This document shows positions 36,452-47,092 of a DNA stretch of 64,000 nt, piece after piece. Source of the stretch: Nicotiana tabacum (Eukaryota; Streptophyta; Magnoliopsida; Solanales; Solanaceae); NCBI RefSeq assembly GCF_000715075.1, contig NC_134089.1, positions 105,903,157 to 105,967,156 on the forward strand, given 5' to 3'. The notes beneath the pieces are model-generated. The model was not told the origin of the DNA. It made no database searches and worked only from the letters and a program-made list of their open reading frames with translations. The translations under genes were made by a program, and so were the position numbers. Position 1 is the stretch's first letter; each line of letters begins with the position of its first letter.

Positions 36452-37527
36452 TTATAAAGGTGATTTTAGACGAAAGCAAAAAATATTTATTTTGACTCCA
36501 AAAACATTTTTCCGTTTTTCCTTAATTTTGAGAAAAGCAAAACTGACTTTCCCGATACGGCCTTTCAGCTCTTCAGGGGTGAAGATTTTAAGGCCATGGG
36601 ACTTTAACCGGCCAAAAGGTAAGAAAAATGGCCAACGACATCCATTTGTGCAAAGACAGCCTTCCGGCGTCCCTTTCGGGAACATTCGGCTATTCCCGCA
36701 AAATGGCCTCACGCGTTTTATGAAAGAAGCAATATATGTATATATATATACATGTATATTTTATTATATATCATTATTGGCAAAAACGGGAAGTTGGACC
36801 CGATAAGGGTTGCCTACGTATCCCACATCCGGTGAGAATCAAACCGACGTAGTTCGGGCAAGAAAATTATCTAAATCACGGATCCCATTCTCTTTCTCAA
36901 AAATCAAAATTATTCTTAAATGAGAAATAATAAATGAGAAACTCTTAATAATAATTTTTTTTTTCAAAATTCCCATTATCACCCACCGGTCAACATGCAA
37001 ATTCGAAGCAAATTAAATGCGCTAATAGACAAGATGCCACAAGATGGTCTTTTTGTTCCAGGTTGCTATTCCTAAACGGGCCCAACCCCTGTGTTGAGCC
37101 CCCTAAGTCAGATGCAACGTGATGTAAATAAGCGTTTTCCTACTAGGGATCCGGCATGAAGTTATGTTTTACTAAGTTTCAAACTGGGCTTTGTTCTAGA
37201 CCTGGCTTACCCGAGCGGACAACTCGAGTCGAGGAGGGGGTTACGTACCGGGGACCCGCGGGGTCGTCCGACTTTGTAACTTATCCAAGCCTCTTTCTAC
37301 TTGGGCATGACACTAACGGAATAGGGAGTCTCAACCAACGAGCTTCTCCCCGGAGGTAAGAAGAGAAGGTGTTCGGCACAATTTATATACATTTCAGATA
37401 ATATCAAAGCGGTAAAAGCATCATTTAGCACATTAGGCATATATCATGTAACAGAATCAGATAAAACCAAATATAACAATTTATCTAAGCTCGAATTTCT
37501 AACCCTGAACTAGTGGTTCTGGGTCTA
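36452..37527 (-). other. leader between primer site and ORF1 of the Ogre-like element
   Basis: About 1.1 kb with no ORF on the sense strand that I can support. It contains one stem-loop module (36814-36852). The GC-rich stretch 37160-37360 gives a chance plus-strand ORF. Confidence 0.6.
36814..36852 (-). other. stem-loop module copy 4 (CTACGT...ACGTAG)
   Basis: CTACGT (36814-36819) and ACGTAG (36847-36852) around a 27-nt loop with 'gaatcaaa'. CCCGA at about 36799-36803 and TCGGG at 36854-36858 could lengthen the stem. On the element's sense strand the loop side reads CGGTTTGATTCTCACCGG, faintly like a tRNA T-arm. It lies upstream of ORF1. Confidence 0.6.
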
Positions 37528-37546
37528 ATCCCCAGCAGAGTCGCCA
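37528..37546 (-). promoter_or_regulatory. primer-binding site, tRNA-Arg type
   Basis: On the minus strand, four bases after the 5' LTR end, TGGCGACTCTGCTGGGGAT complements a tRNA 3' end of the form ATCCCCAGCAGAGTCGCCA. From memory this fits plant tRNA-Arg (ACG), which ends CCCCAGCGGAGTCG plus CCA, with one difference. A tRNA-Arg primer is the published choice of Ogre elements. Confidence 0.8.
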
Positions 37547-37550
37547 AAGC

Positions 37551-40500
37551 TGTCACACCTCCTTTTTCCGCCCCCGCGAGGGGCGTAGGAGTTTTTCCAA
37601 TTAAAGGACAATCGAAATGGGATTTGTTTGTTTATTTCAGAGTCGCCACTTGGGAGATTTAGGGTGTCCCAAGTCACCAATTTAATCCCGAATCGAGGAA
37701 AAGAATGACTCTATTTAACAGTCTGCGTACCAAAAATACGGATAAAGAATTCTGTTAACCCGGGAGAAGGTGTTAGGCATTCCCGAGTTCCGTGGTTCTA
37801 GCACGGTCGCTCAACTGTCATATTCGGCTTGATTATCTGATTTTATACAAATGTGAACTTATATGCTAATTTTAACTTTTTACCACTTTATTATTATTAT
37901 TTTAAAATAATATGAACATTGTTTAAAACACGTCTTTGGATTACGTCACATGAAATGCACCCGTAATCCGGAACACATTTTTATTCAATGTTTTGAGATT
38001 TGGATTTGGGTCGCATGAAATGCACACCCAAGTTTAAGAGAGTAAATTATTAAACACGCGCCTAAAGAGACTATCGTGTTATTATTCTGGGAAGGCCGTG
38101 AAATTTGCTAAAAGGCCCGTCGCGAAAACTAAGTACTTTAATATATACATTTAACGAGGGCCCCGCAATTTATGAGTTTTGTTTAGCGAGACTCATCTCA
38201 TTCGTTATTCTTTTAAAGAATTTGGAACATCGTGGAAATACATCTCGAACCACGTCACAATCAATGCACCCGTGATTAAAGACGTATTTCAACGTCGTTG
38301 AGATTTGGATTTGAGTCACATAAATGCACACTCGAGTTTAGGGAGGTACATTATTAAATACGCACCTAAAGCGACTAGTGTATTGTTACTTTTGGGGAAG
38401 ACCGTAAAATTCGCTAGACGGCCTGTCCCGAATTCTAATTCAAACATACATTTTTGTGAGGGCCCCGCAATCTGTGCGTTTTATTTGGCGAGGCTATCTC
38501 ATTTTTATTTTAGAAGGATATCCTAAAGCAGCTATATATATATATATATATTTTTTTTTCGTCCGTCTCTAAATGGAAGAAGAAAAGGTCCTACTTTATT
38601 TACATGCTTGAAAAGACCATCATTTATTTCACGGATTCAAGCAAACGGAGCCAGAAAATTGCAATCAAACTTTGCGCGAAAGGAAGTTGTTTCATGCCTC
38701 ATTCTATAAGCCGATACTACTGAAGCTGAAATTATAACCAAATACGGAATTGACAGGCAATACGCATTCAAAAGGGACAAAGTATCTTATAACTAATTTG
38801 AACCCACATTGTTAGACGAAATGAACCGTTGGGACTAATTGTTCTCAACTACTTGAAGCTAAGCCAACCTTAATTACTAATGGTTACGAAAGTTACTTAA
38901 CTTGCTTGTTAACTTGAATAACCTATTGGGTTAAGGTTCTTATCCTTTCTACATTTCTTGAATCACGCCACAAGTATGTCAAGCCTACGGATTCTATAAA
39001 TTTAAGGGCGTGAATTCATACTATGTTCCTATCTGATTATATGACACTCGAAGCAAACCGTTAATGACTTTGTCAACTAACTATTGCAATACTAAAGCTA
39101 TGGAGACATACTTTCAACTTGAAACTAAAATCAACATGAGATCTACATTATTTCGGATTTTTTGCCTTTTAGACCAAATGCTGAGTCAAACAAACTCTAA
39201 TTATATTGAAAGCTATGGCCAGACAATTACCCATTGAAACAAAATCCAAACAAACACAGACATGATTCTAATGGAATACATGAACTATTATACACAGCTT
39301 AACATTCAATATACAACTAAAGCAAATTCGAAAGAGGCACTTCAACTCTTCATTTCTATACTCAGGTTTCAATTTTCAGCCTACATTGACAGTGTATCAG
39401 TTGTGTACCTGAGATTAGAAACAAGAACAAGAAGAGGAAGAAGATCAGCAATAGCAGCTGGGCAGCAGCAAGGCAGTAATAACAACAGCAACAACAGTTC
39501 CACAATAACAGCAGCTCAACGAACAACCAATAACAACTTAATAGCAATAAAAACCAGAAGCAGTCCAGCAGTATACATAAACCCAGAATATAGTAGTAAC
39601 CCAGCAGAGAAACCAGAATACCCCACTAAAATAGTAACAACCCAACTAGATGACAGACTTGACAGAAAATAGCTTGACAATCGAACAATCAGACTTAGCA
39701 AAACAACTTGAAAAACCCAACTATATCAAACCAAACAACTGATCAGCCCCCCTTTTTTGCCTTTTAAGACTATCAGCTTTCTCTCTCAATTACCAACTCC
39801 TCGTCAGTAAAATAATGAGCTCAAATATAGGCCCAAAAGACCTTCACAGGACTGCCTCGTATCCAGACTCTCCTGCCCATACCCTTCAACTTCCCATGCC
39901 TAAGTATCTTCTTGATGCAAGTCATTTGGTTCCCCACTATAGCATGATTGTCATATTGATTCATTCAAGAGTCATGGGTTTTATTAGATTATTTATTTTA
40001 AACCCATGTTCTTGTGTTGTGCACCCCACTAATACTAGATTAATAGTATTTTTCATTAACCAACTGACAGTCCACTAATCCTAAGCATTTGTTAGTCTTT
40101 GACACCCCAAATTAACCCTAAAGCCGCTGATTATTACTGCCTTACCCCACCCCTTTCACATCGTTGAGTCTGTCAGCTATAACCATTTTAATCCTAATTC
40201 GAACATCACCAACTGACAAACTACAACCTATAATTAGTTTACCACTGGATTTAGACAACTATCTAATCAGAATCAGACAGTATGAATCAAGTTGTTGCCT
40301 TTCAAGACTGTAAAAAACAAACGACAATATGTATCGAATCGACTTTGCGAGTTACAACGTATACTAATCAGTCGACAACAAAAGCAGGCTAAAACAGAAC
40401 ACACAGGTGATTCATGTGTTTTCAGACAAAACATGGAACTTATGAAACTTAATTATTCGACGACGTTACTCAAATCGACTATACGAACTATTACATGTAA

Positions 40501-41844
40501 CAACCAATCGACAAACAACATAGACTAAACAGGCCACCAAATTATTTCAATTTTTGGGACACTTAGCAGGGAGCTTACGAAACTTAACTACTCGACGACA
40601 TTAGTCGAAACGAATAGATATCTCATAACATACACTTAACACTGAATAGAAGGAAAGAAAAGAAAATTACCTCGGAAGCTTAAGCATCAAAAGCGATCCA
40701 GGCCTGAACCGAACTCATTAGGGTATGAGGGAGATTCGAACGAAATCAACGTTTATTAGGGTATGAGGGACGTCAGGGGAGTGGTTGGTGTGAATTTGGA
40801 ACTCATTAGGTGATTTAGGGTTTTGGCTCGAATCTTTGATCGAAGATTCGAGAACCTTGGAGATGATTCGAAGTTAAGTGACCAGGGATTCGTGTTCAGG
40901 GTGGTTTGTAGGTTCAGTGGTATAGCTATGGTGATCGGTGGCGTTGTTGCCGCCGAGTTTACTTTGAAGGGGAGCTAAGGCGGCTGCTAGGGTTTTGGGG
41001 GGTGTTTGGGATCGTCTCTGAGCGAGACGATGAAATAGGGGGGTGTTTGGATAGGGGGCGGGGTAACAGGGTTAGGCTTATATACGACTTAGGGGAGTTA
41101 GATCCTGGCTGTTGGATCAGGTGAGATAGATGGCCAGGATCTATACACTGAAGGGGGACGACGACGTTTGGAGTAGTGGTGGGTGAGACCGGGTATGGGG
41201 ATGGATTGGGTCAGGTCAACGGGTATGAAGGATGTGATCTTGGCCGTTGATCCATTTGAGATCAACGGCCCTGCTCAACTGGGACAGAAACGGTGTCGTT
41301 CGGGCACCTCTGAGGAGACGGACCAGTTTAATACATTGGGCCAGCTCGTTTGGGCCTATTTTTATTTTAATTTTTGGCCCAAACCGAGTATTCTTTACTA
41401 TTTTCAACTCTTTTTCTTTTTCTACTTTAATTAACAATCAACAAAATTCTAAAATAATTTGTAAAACCAAAATTAGCCTACAACAATGTTAAACCTTAAC
41501 AACAATTAACACACAAGGTCAAACATTTAATTAAAAATAAAATTACACAACGGCACACATAAATGACAAAACACAACAAAAATGCATATTTTTGTGATTT
41601 TCTTTCTTTTAAAATAAAACATGGTTTAATTGACTCTAAAATGCACAATTAAATCTTGAATGCGCATGCAACATGTATTTATACATATATATTTATATCA
41701 ATCACAACAACGGCAAGCATTTACGGACCAAATAATTACCAAAATATCACGTAAATTCTAAAAATCGTACACAGATGGATTTTGTTTTATTTGTTTTGAT
41801 TTCTTTTGGAGTAATTTTCGTGAAGCAAAAATCACGTGCTCACA
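37551..41844 (-). mobile_element. 5' LTR of the Ogre-like element
   Basis: 4,294 bp with the same ends as the left LTR (TGTCACACCTCC...GTGCTCACA in plus-strand reading). It is followed directly by the CTAGT duplicate and then by host Tat gag. Because the element is on the minus strand, this right-hand LTR is the 5' one. Confidence 0.95.
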
Positions 41845-41849
41845 CTAGT
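41845..41849. repeat. target-site duplication CTAGT, right copy
   Basis: Identical to 18250-18254. It defines the insertion site inside the Tat gag-pro frame. Confidence 0.95.
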
Positions 41850-42660
41850 CATATGATAGGCTATGGCATAGTCTATTATTTTGGCCTTTCCCTCTATGTC
41901 CATGGGATGGTTTTGTACTCCCGACATTCTTTGTCTCATATAAAAATGGCATGTTGTTGCTGATAAGTTTGAACAGTCACTATAGGTCTCACTTGTACTG
42001 TAATCATTGGAGCCCTTTGAGCAGCGATCCTGTCGGCTTCTGCATTTCCTATAGTGACAATCGTTCCCTTTAGGTCATACTCTTCGTCCAATGTAATCAT
42101 GTTAAATCCTCAGTTTCGGTGATTTGGCAATGGTTTGTGATTCACATTGGGCGGTGCCGGAGTGAATTGAATGTCTTTGCTTTTGATCAGCATTTCAATC
42201 TCATTTTTAAGCTTAAAACAATCTTCAATATCATGTCCAGGTACATTGGAATGATACACAGATCTTTTAGTGGCAACAAATACTTGGAGGGGTAGGAACC
42301 TTTCCTTCAACTGGATATATCAATCCCGCTCTTCTCAATCTCTTGAGCAATTGGGGCATAGGCTCAGTAATCAGGGTATAATTTATAGCACCCCTCTCTT
42401 CAAAGTTGGGATAAGGGCATGGTGCATAAGCAAGTCGGTTTTGGTAAGTAGTGATTTGGATAGGAGCGTACGGTCATCGTGGGTTCTAGTTGTTATTGGC
42501 TCGAGGAGGTTGTAGCTGAGGGTGGTAATATTGGATGGGTGTTATAAACTGGAGCGTAAATAGGTGATGGTGAATGATTGTTTGGGGAATAGGAATTACT
42601 TTTGTTATTTGAGTTGGGTTGGTAATAAGGGATGACTACCATGACCATTTACAATTTTAC
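41850..42660 (-). pseudogene. Gag C-terminal part of the older Tat element
   Basis: On the minus strand: PYYQPNSNNKSNSYSPNNHS (Pro/Tyr-rich linker), then FVATKRSVYHSNVPGHDIEDCFKLKNEIEMLI, a zinc-knuckle region in which the first Cys residues are lost, then PNVNHKPLPNH. GFNMITLDEEYDLKGTIV leads on to DYAIAYHMT, which joins RSGRCYAPK at 18254 across the inserted element. Several stops are present. The capsid part is missing upstream. Confidence 0.75.
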
Positions 42661-42912
42661 AAAAGCCCTTAAATAAGTGTAGCCCTTACCATATTTATGC
42701 ATCTCCAACATGAACAGACCGCATTTTTCATTTGATGAGTCTTGTGTCATCAATTCTCTATAAGTTGTATCAACTATTGTGATTTATGCATGTATATTAG
42801 CAATCACGTTATCCCTTTGTGGTTGATTAAAATTTTCTTGCAGCTAAGCTTGACGGAGTCGTATGCATTAATTAAGTTGGTTCTTCCTATAAAGTGACAT
42901 TAGCTTCCTCAT
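42661..42912. other. unassigned stretch left of the Retand-like element
   Basis: 250 bases with no clear homology. A minus-strand frame reading ELMTQDSSNEKCGLFMLEM and KYGKGYTYLRAF is open for about 40 codons and runs in frame toward the Tat gag linker after one stop. I cannot assign it. Confidence 0.3.
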
Positions 42913-43526
42913 TGTATTAGTGGAAAAAGGCATGAAAAGTGGACTTTCAACTGGGTGATAGGGCATGGTACGTGGACCATTGATATGGTGATAAGTGGCA
43001 TTCTTAATTATATGAGTTGAAGAATGCGGAAAAGGCACGAGAGAAATACCCATGGCATTACACTAAGGAAAAAGACGTACCTGACAGCTGTAAAAAGGGA
43101 AACATACATGAACCTTTCATAAATAAGGAAGGGAAATCCGTATGGTTACAAGAAATATTTAGCCATAAATATTTCCGTTACAATTGTATATGATAACGGG
43201 CAATCAAGACAATTAATACCGTTAGTGAGCCCGAATTAAGTAAGGGAACCGTTATAATTGTATGCTCCTATATAAGGACTGAAATCTCATTAGTAATGGC
43301 ATCGTATAATTATTGAATTTTATGCAATCATTCTTTACTTTATTCTCAAAGTTCTAGACCGTAATTTTGGGAGTGACTTTAAATATGCTCCATATTTTCT
43401 TTGTCGATTATTTTTATTCCTTGATTTATTCTACAAATTATAAAAGTGAAGTAAATTTTGGTTATCAGTAACCCGATTTCTTCTAGATATTGAATTTGAC
43501 TGAAAAATCTATTTTTGGGTTAAACA
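42913..43526 (+). mobile_element. 5' LTR of the Retand-like element
   Basis: 614 bp, TGTATTAGTGG to GGGTTAAACA. It shares blocks with the 3' copy such as 'gtgatagggcatggta', 'ttcttaattatatgagttg' and 'ggttatcagtaacccgattt'. After it, 'ttggttctattaccgag' could be a decayed tRNA-Asp-type primer site (family form TTGGCGCCGTTGCCGGG). Confidence 0.88.
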
Positions 43527-43592
43527 AATTGGTTCTATTACCGAGAATCTAATAATTTGTTCACTTTCCAACCCCCATTTTAACAACCAAGT

Positions 43593-45130
43593 ATGTCAAC
43601 CATTAACGAAAACAATCAGCTGAACCAAAAAGGTGGAACTCCACCACACCACACACCTATAGGATCCCCTCAGCAATCCCATGGGAGTTCACCTGAAAGG
43701 TCTGCTTCGCGCGCTGATGATCAGCATAGAGACAACCAAACCGTGGAGCATGATGATCTAAAGCAATTGATTGCAGAGTACATGAACAGTGCACTGTAGG
43801 CTTTTGTCATAGGATTACCCAATGCAGTGCAAACTCCTCTGCCAGTTAATACAACAACTTTGGAGAACCCTCGTTCAGGGCTTGATAACTCTGGAAGTGG
43901 AGAAATTCCTAATGAATCTCGTGGTGGAGGGTCAGGTATACCAAATAATTCTAATTTATGAAGTTTAGTGCTAACTTTGCATAAACAGTTGAAGGAGCAA
44001 AACGATTGTATAGAGAAAATACTTGGCATACCACCCCTGATCAAAGGTGCAAATATTGATAAGTATTCACAACAATCCTGGAAGCCAAGCGCATCACCTT
44101 TACTAATTCCCAGAAAATTTAAAATGTCTGCTATTCCCAAATATGATTGAACATCTACCCCCGTGATCGCGTAATTGCGTTTACTACTGGCATGAAAGGA
44201 AATGATTTAACCAAGTAGGAAATTGAATCCGTTTTGGTTAAAAAGTTTGGTGAAACACTCACAAAAGAAGCATTAACATAGTATTCTATTTTACAAGAAA
44301 ATTCTGTCAATTCTTTTATTGAGCTTGCAGATTCATTTATAAAAGCACATTCGGAAGCTCAAAAAGTTAACAAAGGGATGGAGGACATCTTTAAGGTTAA
44401 ACAAGGAAGTATACAATTGCTCAAGGAATTTGTAGATAGATTCCAGCGGGAGCAAATGATGTTGCCTTGAGTACCTGATAACTAGGCGGCTATGGCATTC
44501 ACGAGTAACTTGAACGAGAAAAGTTCAGAAGCTACGAGGAGGTTGAAAGAAAGTTTGCAAGAATTTCTTGCAACAACTTGGAACGATGTGTACAATATAT
44601 ATAGTACGAAGCTGCGGATAGAAGAAGGTACAATCACAGCTCCAAGGGCACCTCCAAGGGCCAAAGAAAGATCAGGTTCGAGACGCTCAGAATCAAAAAA
44701 GAGGTCCGGTAAAAATAGGTACGAGCCATACATGGGAACTGCAGGACGAGATTCTCGATCTAAAGGGTAGAATCCACTATTTGATCCAAGATAAAGTAAA
44801 AAGGATGCGAGCTCTTCATCTTGGTTCAAAAAGGTGCTGGATGCTCGAAGAAATGATTCCGATACACAAGCAAGAATAGGGGATTGCACCTTTAACATTA
44901 GAACCTCCGAATTAGTGTTTGTTTTAAGAGGTATGGGAGAGAAGGTGCGATGGTCAAAAGAAATGAGGTAAGATCCGAATAAAAGAAACCTAGATTTCTG
45001 GTGTGAGTTTTATAATGATCATGGCCACAGAATAACAAATTGCAGGCTTTTGCAAGGAGAGGTCTAATATTTATTGAAGCAAGGTTACCTTACTGATCTA
45101 TTCAGTGAGAAAGGAAGATAATCATACATG
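43593..45130 (+). pseudogene. Retand-like Gag, decayed
   Basis: A Ser/His/Pro-rich N-terminus (MSTINENNQLNQKGGTPP) starts after the leader. LHKQLKEQNDCIEKILGIPP and ANIDKYSQQSWKPSASP follow, then the Gag core with LVKKFGETLTKEAL, ENSVNSFIELADSFIKAHSEAQKV, KQGSIQLLKEFVDRFQRE and AMAFTSNLNEKSSEATRRL. A basic Arg/Lys/Ser region and a knuckle remnant CEFYNDHGHRITNC, then LLQGEV, close it. Many stops and at least two frame changes interrupt the series. Confidence 0.8.
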
Positions 45131-45139
45131 AGGAACAGA

Positions 45140-45945
45140 GAGGAACCCCTAAAACCTCCATCACAAAAATGAACAGTCAACGTCATAACTAGAGGATATA
45201 AGGTCAATAGAGTAACATATACAGCCGCAAAAATCAACATAAAGTCATTGTCACTTACGGGAAGCAAGTTAGCCAAGTTTTGGATGGTGACATTACAATA
45301 TTAGACGGTGAAGATGTGGATGGCATGATGATTCCTCACAACGATGCATTAGTAATATCTTTATATGTACATGATACTAATGTAAAACTAGTTTTGGTTG
45401 ATTTAGGTAGCTCAGTGAACATCATTTTACTGAGGGTGGTGAATGAAATGCAAGATAATAATAAGGTCATACCAAAAGCACGAACCTTGTCCGGGTTTGA
45501 TAATTCAAGCATAGTTATGAAAGGGGAAGTTGTACTTGCCATATTTGCAGAAGGGGTCATCAAAGATACAAAGTTTCGGGTGATAGATGCGAACATGGTC
45601 TATAATATGACTCTGGGAAGGCCGTGGATTCATGATATGGATGTTGTCCCATCCACTTTGCAACAACCATCAAGTCACCAAATTTCCTTCACAGTGGGGA
45701 ATCCGTCAAATCCATGGAGACCAACAAGCTTCACGAAGTATCAACACGGTGGTGTTTGCAAGTACATGAGCCAACGATGCAGATGCGGAATAGCAATTAC
45801 ATAATTCAGTTGAGGATGTTGTTATTAAAACCTCAATTAAAGACACACAAGGGCAAACCGATGTCGACCCCATACCCGATGTGATTCAAGAGCCAGAGGA
45901 AAATGAGAACATTAAAACAACCACCGAGGAGCTCAAAGCCGTAAT
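45140..45945 (+). pseudogene. Retand-like protease region
   Basis: After REEPLKPPSQK and VNVITRGYKVNRVTYTAA comes MMIPHNDALVISLYVHDTNVK. The retropepsin reads LVLVDLGSSVNIILLRVV (active-site region VDLGSS). ARTLSGFDNSSIVMKGEV, FRVIDANMVYNMTLGRPWIHDMDVVPSTL follow. A frame change after 45660 leads to PIPDVIQEPEENENIKT and EELKAVILFVHWP, the conserved linker before RT. RT itself is absent: the text passes directly into integrase C-terminal sequence. Confidence 0.82.
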
Positions 45946-46361
45946 ACTATTTGTCCACTGGCCAGACAGAAGCTTTGATTCCGGTGGAGATAGGTGAACC
46001 ATGTATGAGGTACACACATGCCACTGAAGCAGCAAATAATGAAGAGTTGCGAGTAAATTTGGATCTGCTGGAAGAAAGGAGAGAAGCAACAGTAATTCGA
46101 ATAGTGGCTCAAAAGCAGATGATTGAACGATATTATAAGAGGAAAGACAATTTGAGGTATTTTAAGATTTAGTACTTCGTCCTCGGAAAGGTGTTCCGGT
46201 CAACAAAGGAGGCAAATACAGGAAAATTGAGTCCAAATTGGAAAGACCCATAGAGGATTAGAGGCATCGTTGCAAAAGAAGCATATGAGTTGGAAACCAT
46301 TGATAGCAAGGTATTACCGTTGAACTGGAATGTAGTCCACTTGAATAAGTACTACTTCTAA
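45946..46361 (+). pseudogene. Retand-like integrase C-terminus fused after the deletion
   Basis: TGQTEALIPVEIGEP, RYTHATEAANNEELRVNLDLL, RREATVIRIVAQKQMIERYY and NLRYFKI, then a stop. VLGKVFRSTKEANTGKLSPNW and KEAYELETIDSKVLPLNWN follow, then HLNKYYF and the TAA at 46359-46361. This is the known end of integrase in the Tat group. All catalytic residues lie in the deleted part. Confidence 0.85.
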
Positions 46362-47092
46362 ATGAGGGTAATACCCACGGTCAGGTATCACGCAAGTTCA
46401 ATTTTTTTTTTTTGAATTTAGTAATCATTTTAGATGATAGGCAAAAAGATGGCCCACACCAGATGATAATATTAGACCCAAAAGACATGTGAATGCATAT
46501 AGAAGGTTATACAATGAAGAAAAATATATACCAAAGGCATAGTTCAGCCTGAATAAAAACCTTAAAGAGACCCTTGAAAAGTTTTCAAAGGAGTACAAAC
46601 TCGCAAAAAGTATGCAAGATATTCCCACGAACTTCTAGCTTAAGGCCATAAATTTAGTTGTAGGAAAGTAGTCCCGAATTTGTAAACATGCTACAATGAA
46701 AGTAGTTATGAAAATGTTGTATGAATATTTATGAAAATATTGTACATAATTTAATCATTTGAGAGTTTAAAAAATAAAACTTCCTCAAATTATTTTTCTT
46801 TTCATATCTACTTCATGTTTCATATATTTGCACCAATATGAAGATGCAATGTCATCTTCATCGGTGTCATTAAAATAAAAGGATCCTTTTTTATAAACAC
46901 CTGTGTATATCGAAATCACGGTCTATTAAATTATTTTAAATGCAAAAGTAAGCTCAAATATCAAAAGAGCAGAAAGCATAATATGCGACAAAAATAATAA
47001 AGATATTCATATCATGACCCAAGCGAACAGGGGCAGTACTTATATCATAACCCCAAAAAGAGACAGGGGCGGAATAACCTTTCAAAAGTTGT
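46362..47092 (+). other. spacer between pol end and antisense ORF
   Basis: AT-rich, no supported ORF. Two short similar pieces 'aacaggggcagt' and 'gacaggggcgga' lie near 47028 and 47064. Confidence 0.5.

Larger units (their letters stand above)
18255..41844 (-). mobile_element. complete Ogre-like (Tat lineage) LTR retrotransposon, 23.6 kb
   Basis: The two LTRs (18255-22641 and 37551-41844) are near-identical and flanked by a perfect CTAGT duplication. In the minus-strand sense the order is: 5' LTR, tRNA-Arg-type primer site, leader, ORF1, gag, protease, G-patch, intron, RT, RNase H, archaeal-type RNase H, integrase, 3' UTR with minisatellite, polypurine tract, 3' LTR. Great length, multi-kb LTRs, ORF1 before gag, an Arg primer site and an intron between protease and RT are the known hallmarks of Ogre elements. 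I count 7 mismatches over the first ~315 aligned LTR bases (18255 vs 37551), about 2%, so it is fairly young. The genes nevertheless carry about ten stops and several frameshifts. Confidence 0.93.
14755..42660 (-). mobile_element. older Tat-type Ty3/gypsy element, split into 14755-18254 and 41850-42660
   Basis: Minus-strand gag C-terminus (41850-42660), protease (17308-18254), degenerate G-patch/linker, RT, RNase H and archaeal-type RNase H (14760-15443). It is one element because the reading frame joins across the Ogre-like insertion: ...IAYHMT at 41845-41870 continues as RSGRCYAPK below 18254. Both LTRs, the gag N-terminus and the integrase are missing from the window. The Athila element interrupts it on the left, in RNase H at 14755. 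Confidence 0.8.

Noticed and set aside
39262..39672. 136-codon ORF in the Ogre-like LTR
   Set aside because: It lies in the LTR, opposite to the element's sense, ends in low-complexity Asn/Ser/Thr text, and is broken in the sister LTR (19969-20178).
42661..42912. Minus-strand frame with NEKCGLFMLEM as a Ulp1-type protease remnant
   Set aside because: Only a few residues resemble that family and no His/Asp catalytic context is present; the similarity is too weak to call.
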